Below, one piece after another: positions 33,760-40,289 of a DNA stretch of 64,000 nucleotides; position 1 is the stretch's first letter; the number at the start of each line of letters is the position of its first letter. The position numbers and the translations under genes are program-made. The stretch is taken from assembly GCF_008693185.1 (NCBI RefSeq), contig NZ_VXKN01000001.1:372001-436000 (forward strand), in the 5' to 3' direction. The notes below the pieces were generated by a model. That model worked only from the letters and a program-made list of their open reading frames with translations, had not been told where the DNA came from and ran no database searches. This stretch comes from Acinetobacter qingfengensis (GTDB lineage Bacteria > Pseudomonadota > Gammaproteobacteria > Pseudomonadales > Moraxellaceae).

Positions 33760-35205
33760 TTAAATATAAAACAACCTGCTACTTATCTGCTCTAACAAAG
33801 TTTTTTCATTTATTAGTACACTTTCTATATTCTCGATAATATCATTTCGATGCATATCATCTAACGTTTTTAAAAAGAAGATTTTGTTATGATTTTTCAT
33901 AATTTCTATCAAGTGCATTACAAATGGGTATCTTAAAGAAGTCATATAAAGATCTGAAATATCAAAATAAACTGCTGAGCATGATTCATCATACTCAATA
34001 TTATTTTGTGTTTGATAGAAAATTTCACTATTGATTTTGCAGTAGACTATAATTTCTTTAATGTCATCTATGCTTTTAGATAAATTAAATGTATGAATGT
34101 TTTTAACACCTGCTCTTATATGTGTGTAAGAAATCAAATCATGATATTCCTGAAAACTTTTGAAATCTCTAGTTCCTCCACTATTTTCACTATTTAAATC
34201 ATTAAGATTAAAGTTTTCACCATCATCTATTATTTTAATTTTTCTACCAAAAAATTCTATTTTAATATTATCGGCTTTCCCATGTGAAATAGCATTTGAA
34301 CAAATTTCAAGAATAAAAGATCTTAAAATATTATTTAAATTATTTATTCTACTATCTTCGCAATGGTAGCGCTTAAGATTTCTGTTAATGAATTCTCCAT
34401 ATAAACGAGTCAATCCAATTTGAATACGATTGGCTGTAATTTGATTTATATCTATTTTGACACTATTTCCTTTTAAATAGTTTACTACTTCCGAAAATTC
34501 TTCACAATTTGATTCTTCAATGTTTGTAGAATTAATTATAGAAGTGATGACGGGTTGGATTTTTTCTACACAAATTTCTTGTGTCTGTCTATTTATTTGA
34601 TCTGCATAATCAGTTACAACTTTTATAATAAGCCAATTTGTTGCATTCGTAAGAAATAAGCCTTCCATTTCACCACCATGAATAGGTGCATACTTTGTAG
34701 TTAAAATATCTCTAATAACTGGATCTTCAATCTTTGTTTCTTGACTAATAAGTCTGACATTATTATGTGTGTTTTTATGGATTATATTGGTGTTTTCAAT
34801 ATTACTTATAATTGTTTCTTGATCATAAGGAATACCTGATGCATTTTGCAGGTTACAATTTACTGTTTTATTGCTTATTAATATATCACCTATTTGAGTG
34901 AGATCAGGATTTCCCCAACATACACCAGCTAAAATTGTTAATACTGGTTGAGGAAAAAATTCATTACTTAATATTAAGTTTGCATTTCTACCAATCGAAC
35001 CCTCTCTAGTAAAGCCTAAGCCACCTTTAATATGTAAAACAATTTTTCCTTTTATTAATCCTATCTTTCCAGAAACTCTAGAGTTGATTGTTATTTCGCA
35101 TTTATTATCGAATAATTCATTTATAGTATCCGTTTCTCTCTGATTTGATGTCAGAATTAGAAAATATTTATTATCTATAGAGTTTTTTAATGATTTAATA
35201 TTCAT
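33760..35205 (-). CDS. Nucleoside-phosphorylase-like / GHKL ATPase fusion protein
   Basis: A 481-residue AT-rich gene with two recognisable domains. Residues about 12-230 are a PNP/MTAN-type phosphorylase fold: LILTSNQRETDTINELF, ILAGVCWGNPDLTQIGDILI (91-110), GEMEGLF (178-184) and VVTDYAD (196-202). Residues about 285-380 are a GHKL (HATPase_c) domain: N box LEICSNAISHG (299-309), IIDDGENF (325-332) and SGGTRDF (342-348). The last 75 residues (AVYFDISDLYMTSLRYPFVM) resemble a STAS-like/DUF4325 module. Phosphorylase-type domains serve as nucleotide-cleaving effectors in anti-phage systems; a GHKL switch in the same chain is not something I know described. It starts 4 bases after the Arc-like gene. 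Confidence 0.75.
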   Translation of the reverse strand: MNIKSLKNSIDNKYFLILTSNQRETDTINELFDNKCEITINSRVSGKIGLIKGKIVLHIKGGLGFTREGSIGRNANLILSNEFFPQPVLTILAGVCWGNPDLTQIGDILISNKTVNCNLQNASGIPYDQETIISNIENTNIIHKNTHNNVRLISQETKIEDPVIRDILTTKYAPIHGGEMEGLFLTNATNWLIIKVVTDYADQINRQTQEICVEKIQPVITSIINSTNIEESNCEEFSEVVNYLKGNSVKIDINQITANRIQIGLTRLYGEFINRNLKRYHCEDSRINNLNNILRSFILEICSNAISHGKADNIKIEFFGRKIKIIDDGENFNLNDLNSENSGGTRDFKSFQEYHDLISYTHIRAGVKNIHTFNLSKSIDDIKEIIVYCKINSEIFYQTQNNIEYDESCSAVYFDISDLYMTSLRYPFVMHLIEIMKNHNKIFFLKTLDDMHRNDIIENIESVLINEKTLLEQISSRLFYI

Positions 35206-35209
35206 AATG

Positions 35210-35437
35210 TTAATTTACCACCACACTAAATCCATCCAAACGCTTTGCTAACTCTTTCATTAGTTCCTCAGTCGGTGTATTTTCTAAATTTTTAAATTTT
35301 TGTTCAAAACTTTCTTCCAACCTAGCAACAATATCCGCATTCATAGAGCGATTCAGCTCTTTGGCTGACTCTGCAATTCTATCTTTTAGCTCTTGCGGTA
35401 AACGCAAATTATAAGCAACACCTAAATGTTTACCCAT
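35210..35437 (-). CDS. Arc-like ribbon-helix-helix repressor upstream of the phosphorylase-GHKL gene
   Basis: A 75-residue Arc/Mnt-type protein. The ribbon VAYNLRLPQELKDRIAESAK is followed by ELNRSMNADIVARLEESFE, then a helical C-terminal extension. It precedes the phosphorylase-GHKL fusion by 4 bases in the same direction, as an antitoxin precedes its toxin, so it may autoregulate and restrain that gene. It could alternatively be the second repressor of the neighbouring P22-like immI locus. Confidence 0.85.
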   Translation of the reverse strand: MGKHLGVAYNLRLPQELKDRIAESAKELNRSMNADIVARLEESFEQKFKNLENTPTEELMKELAKRLDGFSVVVN

Positions 35438-35459
35438 GACATCGTCCTAATAAATTCTG

Positions 35460-35488
35460 TTGACATGGTATCAAGTGGACATATATAT
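35460..35488 (+). promoter_or_regulatory. Predicted sigma-70 promoter (rightward)
   Basis: TTGACA at 35460-35465, 17-base spacer, ATATAT at 35483-35488. It lies just upstream of the Arc-like gene's divergent start and could drive the short gene at 35616. Confidence 0.55.
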
Positions 35489-35615
35489 TTGCAACAGTCA
35501 AGTTGATTATAGATGTTTTACTGCTATAAGCAGTCTGATAATTACCAAGTTATCAATTTATCGCATAAGCGATTTCTTACTCACATTTCGTGGGTTTCAT
35601 ATTGGTGTAAACATT

Positions 35616-35750
35616 ATGTTTAGTAAAGAAGTTGAAGTGATTTCGAAAGTGGATTGCAACAATAACTTAAAAATATCTATTAATGAACTTGATCAATTGA
35701 TTGAAAAATTAGATATTTTAATTGAGAAGCTTGAAAAAGTAATTGTTTAA
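35616..35750 (+). CDS. Small coiled-coil protein (44 aa)
   Basis: MFSKEVEVISKVDCNNNLKI, followed by heptad-like LDQLIEKLDILIEKLEKVIV. ATG 35616 has GGTG about 15 bases upstream, so the site is weak; the frame is open far upstream from TTG. A bidirectional terminator follows. It lies between the two ribbon-helix-helix genes. Function unknown. Confidence 0.45.
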   Translation: MFSKEVEVISKVDCNNNLKISINELDQLIEKLDILIEKLEKVIV

Positions 35751-35764
35751 ATATCTTTTCAATT

Positions 35765-35800
35765 AAAAGCCGTCATGATTAATTTCATGACGGCTTTTTT
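35765..35800. terminator. Bidirectional terminator
   Basis: Perfect 14-base arms, AAAAGCCGTCATGA and TCATGACGGCTTTT, with T runs on both strands, between the convergent small gene and the Mnt-like gene. Confidence 0.92.
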
Positions 35801-36053
35801 AGATTTTTTGATCAATAAGTTTGGTAAGTTTTTCAATCTTTTCATTCAAAGATTGAAATTTATCTAATGTTTTAGAATCAATAGAAATGTCTTTTTTATC
35901 TAGACCTTTTTCAATTAAATCAAGCATTGCTGTATTCAACGATAGATTATCTTTTTTAGCATGTTCTGCTATTTCTTCATAAAGAGTTACTGGAATCCGA
36001 ATTTGCGTTCGTTTCCATTCATCTTGATTTTGTGTGCGTGTCTTATCTGACAT
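35799..36053 (-). CDS. Mnt/Arc-like ribbon-helix-helix repressor of the antirepressor
   Basis: An 84-residue protein. The ribbon WKRTQIRIPVTLYEEIAEHA and second helix DNLSLNTAMLDLIEKGLDKK are followed by a coiled-coil tail for oligomerisation. It is divergent from the Ant-type gene across a 145-base control region with two ACTARATTAGT sites. This is the P22 immI arrangement, where Mnt and Arc repress ant. Confidence 0.85.
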   Translation of the reverse strand: MSDKTRTQNQDEWKRTQIRIPVTLYEEIAEHAKKDNLSLNTAMLDLIEKGLDKKDISIDSKTLDKFQSLNEKIEKLTKLIDQKI

Positions 36054-36078
36054 TTGAAACTCAATAAGTTAGTTGTTG

Positions 36079-36130
36079 ACACTAGATTAGTATCATATTA
36101 AAGTTGTGTCAATGTTACTAAATTAGTGAC
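36079..36130. promoter_or_regulatory. Two operator-like sites in the ant control region
   Basis: ACTAGATTAGT (36081-36091) and ACTAAATTAGT (36117-36127), the second inside GTTACTAAATTAGTGAC, a near-palindrome. Spacing is 36 bases. A TTGACA hexamer at 36076-36081 abuts the first site. Likely binding sites of the adjacent ribbon-helix-helix protein. Confidence 0.65.
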
Positions 36131-36198
36131 AATAAAAAGCCCCGAGAACTTTGGACGGCTATCGAGGCTAGTTATCAATCTTCAGCGAGAAAACTGAT
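36131..36198 (+). promoter_or_regulatory. Structured 5' leader of the antirepressor gene (copy 2)
   Basis: Hairpin AGCCCCGA...TCGAGGCT (36138-36169, one mismatch) with ACTTTGGACGGC in the loop, then AGCGAGAAAACTGAT before the ATG. It shares order and sequence with the leftward-operon leader at 12184-12246. Confidence 0.6.
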
Positions 36199-37083
36199 AT
36201 GAATAGTCTAACACAAATAAATGCACCGTTTAACGGTGCACAGTTACTAATAGTCGAATATAACGGCCAACCGTATGTGCCAATGAAACCCATTGTTGAA
36301 GGTATGGGTCTAGCTTGGCAGGCACAATTTGATAAGCTAAAACAAAGATTTGCTACAACTATCATGGAAATCATGACAGTTGCAAATGATGGTAAAGAAC
36401 GCTCGATGATTTGCCTACCTCTTCGTAAATTACCAGCTTGGTTGTATTCAGTTCATTCTAATAAAGTAAAACTCGAATTAAGGGATAAAGTCATCATGTA
36501 TCAGAATGAATGTGATGATGTGCTTTGGGATTACTGGACGAAAGGCCAAATATCAAATCAAAAGCATATAGAAACCCGTATCAAAATCAATAACCGACAA
36601 ATTGCTGAGCTTAAAGCAATTGTCGATCGTCGCTGTGAAGGTAGCGTCAAGAAACGTACAGAGATGTGGCATAGACATCATCAGCATTTCAAAGTATCTA
36701 GCTATAAAGACTTACTAGCGATTCACTTTCAAGACGCTGTCAATTTTCTAGAAACTATAAAACTACACAGCACCGAAGAAGAAGCAAATATTCGAAATTT
36801 GGTACTGCATACGGTTTGGTTAAGCCAATGGTGGGATCAGTTTGGTAATGCGATACGCCAAATCAATCCTAAAATGGGCTATCCCATCCATGAGCATTTT
36901 AAAAATGGCGCTTATGAAGCTAGGTTACTGCTGGGGGAACGTAGCTATGCCACACTTTGCCAGATTGCACAAAACCATGACTGGCAAAATGAATCTCTGG
37001 ACTTACACGGAATCATTGGCCGTTTGATTAGTACAGATGCAAAGTACAACAATCTACTTTCTTTAAACAAACTAGATCAGTAG
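36199..37083 (+). CDS. ant: Phage antirepressor protein (P22 Ant N-terminal type)
   Basis: A 294-residue protein. Residues about 10-115 are the P22_AR_N domain (FNGAQLLIVEYNGQPYVPMK, PIVEGMGLAWQAQFDKLKQR, CLPLRKLPAWLYSVHSNKV). The C-terminal part differs from P22 Ant. In P22, Ant binds and inactivates the prophage repressor, and Mnt, Arc and an antisense RNA keep it off. Here the Mnt-like gene is divergent and a leader hairpin precedes the ATG. The gene appears intact, so this defective prophage could still trigger its own or a related phage's induction. The 92-residue gene follows after 9 bases. Confidence 0.88.
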   Translation: MNSLTQINAPFNGAQLLIVEYNGQPYVPMKPIVEGMGLAWQAQFDKLKQRFATTIMEIMTVANDGKERSMICLPLRKLPAWLYSVHSNKVKLELRDKVIMYQNECDDVLWDYWTKGQISNQKHIETRIKINNRQIAELKAIVDRRCEGSVKKRTEMWHRHHQHFKVSSYKDLLAIHFQDAVNFLETIKLHSTEEEANIRNLVLHTVWLSQWWDQFGNAIRQINPKMGYPIHEHFKNGAYEARLLLGERSYATLCQIAQNHDWQNESLDLHGIIGRLISTDAKYNNLLSLNKLDQ

Positions 37084-37092
37084 GGGTGAACC

Positions 37093-37371
37093 ATGAAAAC
37101 AAATACCCCGACAAAATCATACGATGCCAGTGATGTATCTGAAGGCTACGCTTTAGCATATGAGCAAGTAGCAGATCTATCCGTCATGATAGATGCAATG
37201 CGCAATAACCATGAAAAAACGGCAGAGTATGTAAAGAAGGTCTACAACGTGCCTGATACGGTATTTAGCGATATGAAAAGACTATTCGCAATAGTAGAGG
37301 GTCTTGTGTCAGATAATTTGGAGTTTTCAAAATCTCAAGAAGATGCATATCAAAAAGAGTATGAATCCTAA
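37093..37371 (+). CDS. Hypothetical protein downstream of ant (92 aa)
   Basis: Helical, acidic protein: SYDASDVSEGYALAYEQVAD, then MIDAMRNNHEKTAEYVKKVY. AGGGGTGA precedes the ATG and it lies 9 bases after ant, so they are co-transcribed. A strong terminator follows. No family recognised. Confidence 0.6.
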   Translation: MKTNTPTKSYDASDVSEGYALAYEQVADLSVMIDAMRNNHEKTAEYVKKVYNVPDTVFSDMKRLFAIVEGLVSDNLEFSKSQEDAYQKEYES

Positions 37372-37391
37372 TCTTGCATTCAATAATCTAT

Positions 37392-37414
37392 AAACCACCT
37401 TCGGGTGGTTTTTT
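37392..37414 (+). terminator. Rho-independent terminator at the right end of the prophage
   Basis: AAACCACCTTCGGGTGGTTTTTT. Last transcribed feature before the right attachment site; the remaining 190 bases are AT-rich with nothing recognised. Confidence 0.9.
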
Positions 37415-37608
37415 ATTTAATCTATTAAAAAATCATCAACTTTAAATTAAGCTTTTAATTATTTTTTAAAACAGGTATAAATATAGCTCAATAACAATTA
37501 GATCATTATTCTCTCTACCTTTTAGATATGAAACTTCTCCTTACATAAATTTATCGACACCAATTTAACACCCATACTCCTTAAATAGCTGAATTATAAG
37601 CCTAAATA

Positions 37609-37658
37609 CTACGTTGACATCGTAGAGGTCTCCAGTTCGAGTCTGGATATGCCTACCA
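37609..37658 (+). repeat. Right attachment site (attR), copy of tRNA-Val 3' end
   Basis: Exact 50-base match to 9070-9119, including the anticodon arm, T arm and CCA, without the 5' half of the tRNA. It also forms the left boundary of the second integrase-bearing element. Confidence 0.95.
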
Positions 37659-37750
37659 TATATTTATCAAGGGTTTGCATTAGTTTCAATGACTTGCAAG
37701 CCCTTTTTAATGTCTGCTATTTGCTGCATTTGCGGTATTTCTTGCGAAAA

Positions 37751-37768
37751 ATGCCGAAAATACGGCAT
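37751..37768. promoter_or_regulatory. Palindrome in the promoter of the second integrase
   Basis: ATGCCG AAAATA CGGCAT, overlapping CATAAT, a plausible -10, 14 bases before the ATG. Possible operator. Confidence 0.45.
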
Positions 37769-37781
37769 AATTTACGCCAAG

Positions 37782-38789
37782 ATGAAACTACCCAAGCCTA
37801 GAAAAAGAGGTGATGCTTATCGCATAGAAATTATGTTTGACGGTAAGCGATATTCTTGTACTCGTGATACCACAAAAGAATGTGAACAATGGGCTGCGAT
37901 GAAGATGCTAGAGTTAAAGGCGGGTGTCGCAGAGGAAAAGGCAGAGCAGAAGCCAATAATCACGTTCAAGCAGCTATTTGAGCATTACAATGTCAATGTT
38001 GGTAGGTATAAGCTATCTGGAAAATGGATACAAGAGCAATTTAATGCGTTCGATAATAAATTTGGTTTGCTTGGCGAAAAAAATATCTATGACATTACCC
38101 CAAAGGATTTGACCGACTGGCGTAACAAACGGTCAAAACAAGTAAGTGCCGGGACAGTATTAAAAGAAATGTCACTGTACAGTGCTATATTTACATATGC
38201 TCAAAAAGAATTATTTTTGATTGAGTACAATCCATTTTCTAATGTGTCTAAACCCAAAAAACCAAAGGCAAGAGATAGGCGTATTTCTGATGATGAAATT
38301 GAAATACTGTTAAACGCTTTAGATTATCGTGATGGTCAGATACCGACCTTATCACAACACTATGTAGCGTGGGCATTCTTATTTGCATTGGAGACAGCCA
38401 TGCGACGTGGCGAAATATTGGGACTAATGAAGGTCTATGTATTTGAAAAACACGTCCATTTGCCTAAGACTAAAAATGGTGAGGCTCGTGATGTTCCGCT
38501 CACTAAAAAGGCAAGGGCATTATTGACACTGATTGATCATGATAATGACAAGATTATCCCACAGTCTGAAAATGCTTTTAGGTTGATGTTTGAGCGTACA
38601 AAGGCAAAAGTAGGTCTTGATGATTTGCACTTCCATGATACACGACATGAAGCTATCACTCGGCTTGTGAATAAGCAGAAATTACCAGTTGAGATTTTAG
38701 CCAAAATGACAGGGCATAAGACTATTAAAATGTTGGTTAATACTTATTATAATCCACACGTAAATGATATTGCTGATATGTTGGATTAA
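37782..38789 (+). CDS. int: Tyrosine recombinase / integrase of the second element
   Basis: A 335-residue integrase. Catalytic motifs: Arg at about residue 208 (TAMRRGEI), HDTRHEAITRL, TGHKTIKM and NTYYNP at the end. It is the same family as the integrase at 9326 and shares the arrangement of adjacent small gene and tRNA-Val target, but is clearly diverged. ATG 37782 gives MKLPKPRKRGDAYRIE, matching the start of the first integrase; the upstream extension to 37689 is not credible. No disabling change seen. Confidence 0.92.
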   Translation: MKLPKPRKRGDAYRIEIMFDGKRYSCTRDTTKECEQWAAMKMLELKAGVAEEKAEQKPIITFKQLFEHYNVNVGRYKLSGKWIQEQFNAFDNKFGLLGEKNIYDITPKDLTDWRNKRSKQVSAGTVLKEMSLYSAIFTYAQKELFLIEYNPFSNVSKPKKPKARDRRISDDEIEILLNALDYRDGQIPTLSQHYVAWAFLFALETAMRRGEILGLMKVYVFEKHVHLPKTKNGEARDVPLTKKARALLTLIDHDNDKIIPQSENAFRLMFERTKAKVGLDDLHFHDTRHEAITRLVNKQKLPVEILAKMTGHKTIKMLVNTYYNPHVNDIADMLD

Positions 38790-38795
38790 GAGAGC

Positions 38796-39080
38796 CTAGT
38801 TAGCTCTCTTTCGTCCACGTTTGTTTTTGTCACCCTGTTTTAGAATGGTGGCAGCTAAAACAGGATTATACAGACACTTGCCGTCTGAACCCTGATTGAT
38901 ACTTTCTAGCTTGCGTCTTACTGTGTCAGTAGAAATTGAGTAAATGCCTGCAAGATATGCTGCACTTACCAATTCCTGTTTTTTCTGCTTTAACTCTGTG
39001 ACTACTGCACCACCAATATTTTGACCTAATAAAATCTGTGGTGGCGTGTCACTTTCAAGTACAGCAATATATTCAGCCAT
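38796..39080 (-). CDS. Small DNA-binding-like protein, homologue of the 10373 gene
   Basis: A 94-residue protein aligned end to end with the product of 10373-10666: PPQ near residue 14, an AAYLAGIYSISTDTVRRKLE helix-turn-helix-like segment, LYNP and a basic tail KRGRKRAN. It is convergent with the integrase. ATG at 39080 overlaps the stop of the MazG-like gene (TGATG). Possible excision factor. Confidence 0.65.
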   Translation of the reverse strand: MAEYIAVLESDTPPQILLGQNIGGAVVTELKQKKQELVSAAYLAGIYSISTDTVRRKLESINQGSDGKCLYNPVLAATILKQGDKNKRGRKRAN

Positions 39081-39757
39081 CACCCTACCTCGCTATCTTT
39101 TACACGCTGTTTAGCCCACCACAACACAGGCCCATCTTCCGTATCGTAAGCACCAATTAGAAAATGGTCAGGTGAGGGTGGCTTTGGCTTCCATTTTGAC
39201 CAGTCACAAGAATCATTTGATATTTTTGGAATCTCATCGAATGGGTCAAAACTTTCATGTGTAATATCCACACCAGCATTGTCTTTAAGTAGATTGAAAT
39301 CCTCTTGAGTGTATGGTCGCTCGTCGTCATCGCTCCAGCGTGGATCGACAAGGTGCATATCTGGGTGTGACCAGCAATAGAAATTATCTGGCACCGGTAC
39401 AGGTTTTAACTGTTTAATTTTGGCAGAATCTGTTGGATTGCCAAAAATAGCAGGAACAATCTCAACCTTGCCCAATCGAATTGAATACCCAAGATATTCA
39501 TTAAGTTTGGCAATCTTATTGATTTTTGAAGCATAGCAGGGCTTGTATCCAAAACCAGACCAGCAGGTATTTAATTCATCTACCACTGCAAGCAGATCGT
39601 TTAATTCGACATAAATACGATGTTTATTGTCTAATGGTAAATCTGGATGTTTTTCAGTCATTCCAAACTGTGCTGTTTTAAGTGCAATTTGTGCAACTTC
39701 GCTGGCTTCTTCCGCTAGTTTCATTAGCAAAAATTGTTCATGTGACATTTTACTCAT
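39080..39757 (-). CDS. MazG-like nucleotide pyrophosphohydrolase domain protein (phage type)
   Basis: A 225-residue protein. The N-terminal 70 or so residues show the all-alpha NTP pyrophosphatase pattern: KLAEEASEVAQIALKTAQFG, then ELNDLLAVVDELN, with the paired acidic motifs EExxE and ExxD that bind magnesium. The C-terminal 110 residues are Trp/Pro/Asp-rich with no known domain. MazG-like proteins in phages may hydrolyse dNTPs or alarmones. The gene is followed by the small DNA-binding-like gene with overlap. AGGAG precedes the ATG. Confidence 0.7.
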   Translation of the reverse strand: MSKMSHEQFLLMKLAEEASEVAQIALKTAQFGMTEKHPDLPLDNKHRIYVELNDLLAVVDELNTCWSGFGYKPCYASKINKIAKLNEYLGYSIRLGKVEIVPAIFGNPTDSAKIKQLKPVPVPDNFYCWSHPDMHLVDPRWSDDDERPYTQEDFNLLKDNAGVDITHESFDPFDEIPKISNDSCDWSKWKPKPPSPDHFLIGAYDTEDGPVLWWAKQRVKDSEVG

Positions 39758-39766
39758 GACTTTCTC

Positions 39767-39988
39767 CTAATTTCTCAATTCACCACGTTCTTTTTTGAGC
39801 AGTGCAACTACAGTGTCACGTGTTGTGGTCACAAACCTTTCAAAATCTGCAGTCGATAACGTATCAGCAAGCATTGAAGTGCTTAATCCAAAAATATGCA
39901 TTGCAAATAATCGGGCTTGTTCCGGATCTTCTTTATCTGTAACGCCTAGTCAACCGCTTTTAATCACTACTTCAACCAACCAATACAT
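39767..39988 (-). pseudogene. TetR-family regulator, C-terminal fragment with internal stop
   Basis: The minus-strand frame reads MYWLVEVVIKSG, a TGA stop, then LGVTDKEDPEQARLFAMHIF continuing to AALLKKERGELRN-like residues and a stop at 39767. It looks like the C-terminal ligand domain of a TetR-type regulator with an in-frame nonsense codon, lacking its DNA-binding domain. It abuts the MazG-like gene, and its stop merges with that gene's ribosome site. Confidence 0.5.
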
Positions 39989-40056
39989 AATTATAATAGA
40001 CTGTTAATGTAATCTGTCATATTTATTAATTGACCACATATCAAAAGGATATAAAC

Positions 40057-40196
40057 ATGACTAACCAATCGCATAAAGAGTTAAATGAGCAAAAATAATC
40101 AAATGATGATAATGCGGATCAGGATACTTATCAAAATCAAAAACCTGAAAAAAACCTAATATAGAACCTGAGAATCCCCTTAGAGAACAGAAATAG
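40057..40196 (+). pseudogene. Degenerate small hydrophilic ORF
   Basis: ATG 40057 with AAAAGGAT upstream opens MTNQSHKELNEQK, then TAA. The same frame continues as SNDDNADQDTYQNQKPEK and, after a one-base shift, reads on to TAG at 40194. This looks like a small Asn/Gln-rich protein gene ruined by point changes. The remainder of 39989-40289 shows nothing else. Confidence 0.35.
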
Positions 40197-40289
40197 TTTG
40201 AAATATAATTTAACCCAAAACATTATCTTTTGATTGTTTTGGGCTTCAATTAAGCCAAAATTATCGAAGTTCATGAAAAGTTTTGATAT

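Larger units (their letters stand above)
9120..37658 (+). mobile_element. Defective lambda-like prophage carrying defence cargo, integrated in tRNA-Val
   Basis: About 28.5 kb between two 50-base direct repeats. Order: integrase, ERF operon (leftward), ABC-3C operon plus CI-like repressor (leftward), Cro- and CII-like genes, early genes, accessory block (unknown membrane protein, xseBA, mcrCB, m5C methyltransferase, vsr), terminase, portal and head genes with deletions, holin/endolysin, second accessory block (metallopeptidase, PIN-like, phosphorylase-GHKL), and an Arc/Ant-type immunity locus. No tail module is present and several virion genes are broken, so it should not form particles by itself. 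Integrase and repressor look intact, so excision or mobilisation by a helper remains possible. Confidence 0.93.
37659..39760 (+). mobile_element. Remnant of a second, tandem tRNA-Val element
   Basis: Directly after the attachment repeat lie an integrase, a small DNA-binding-like gene and a MazG-like gene. The first two are homologues, in the same order and orientation, of 9326-10666. No third copy of the 50-base repeat was found downstream by eye, so the right end appears deleted; decayed fragments start at 39767. Confidence 0.75.

Noticed and set aside
29686..37414. Identical CCACCTTCGGGTGG hairpins considered as mobile-element repeats
   Set aside because: Both are simple terminators with tetraloops and T runs located after genes; similarity is expected.
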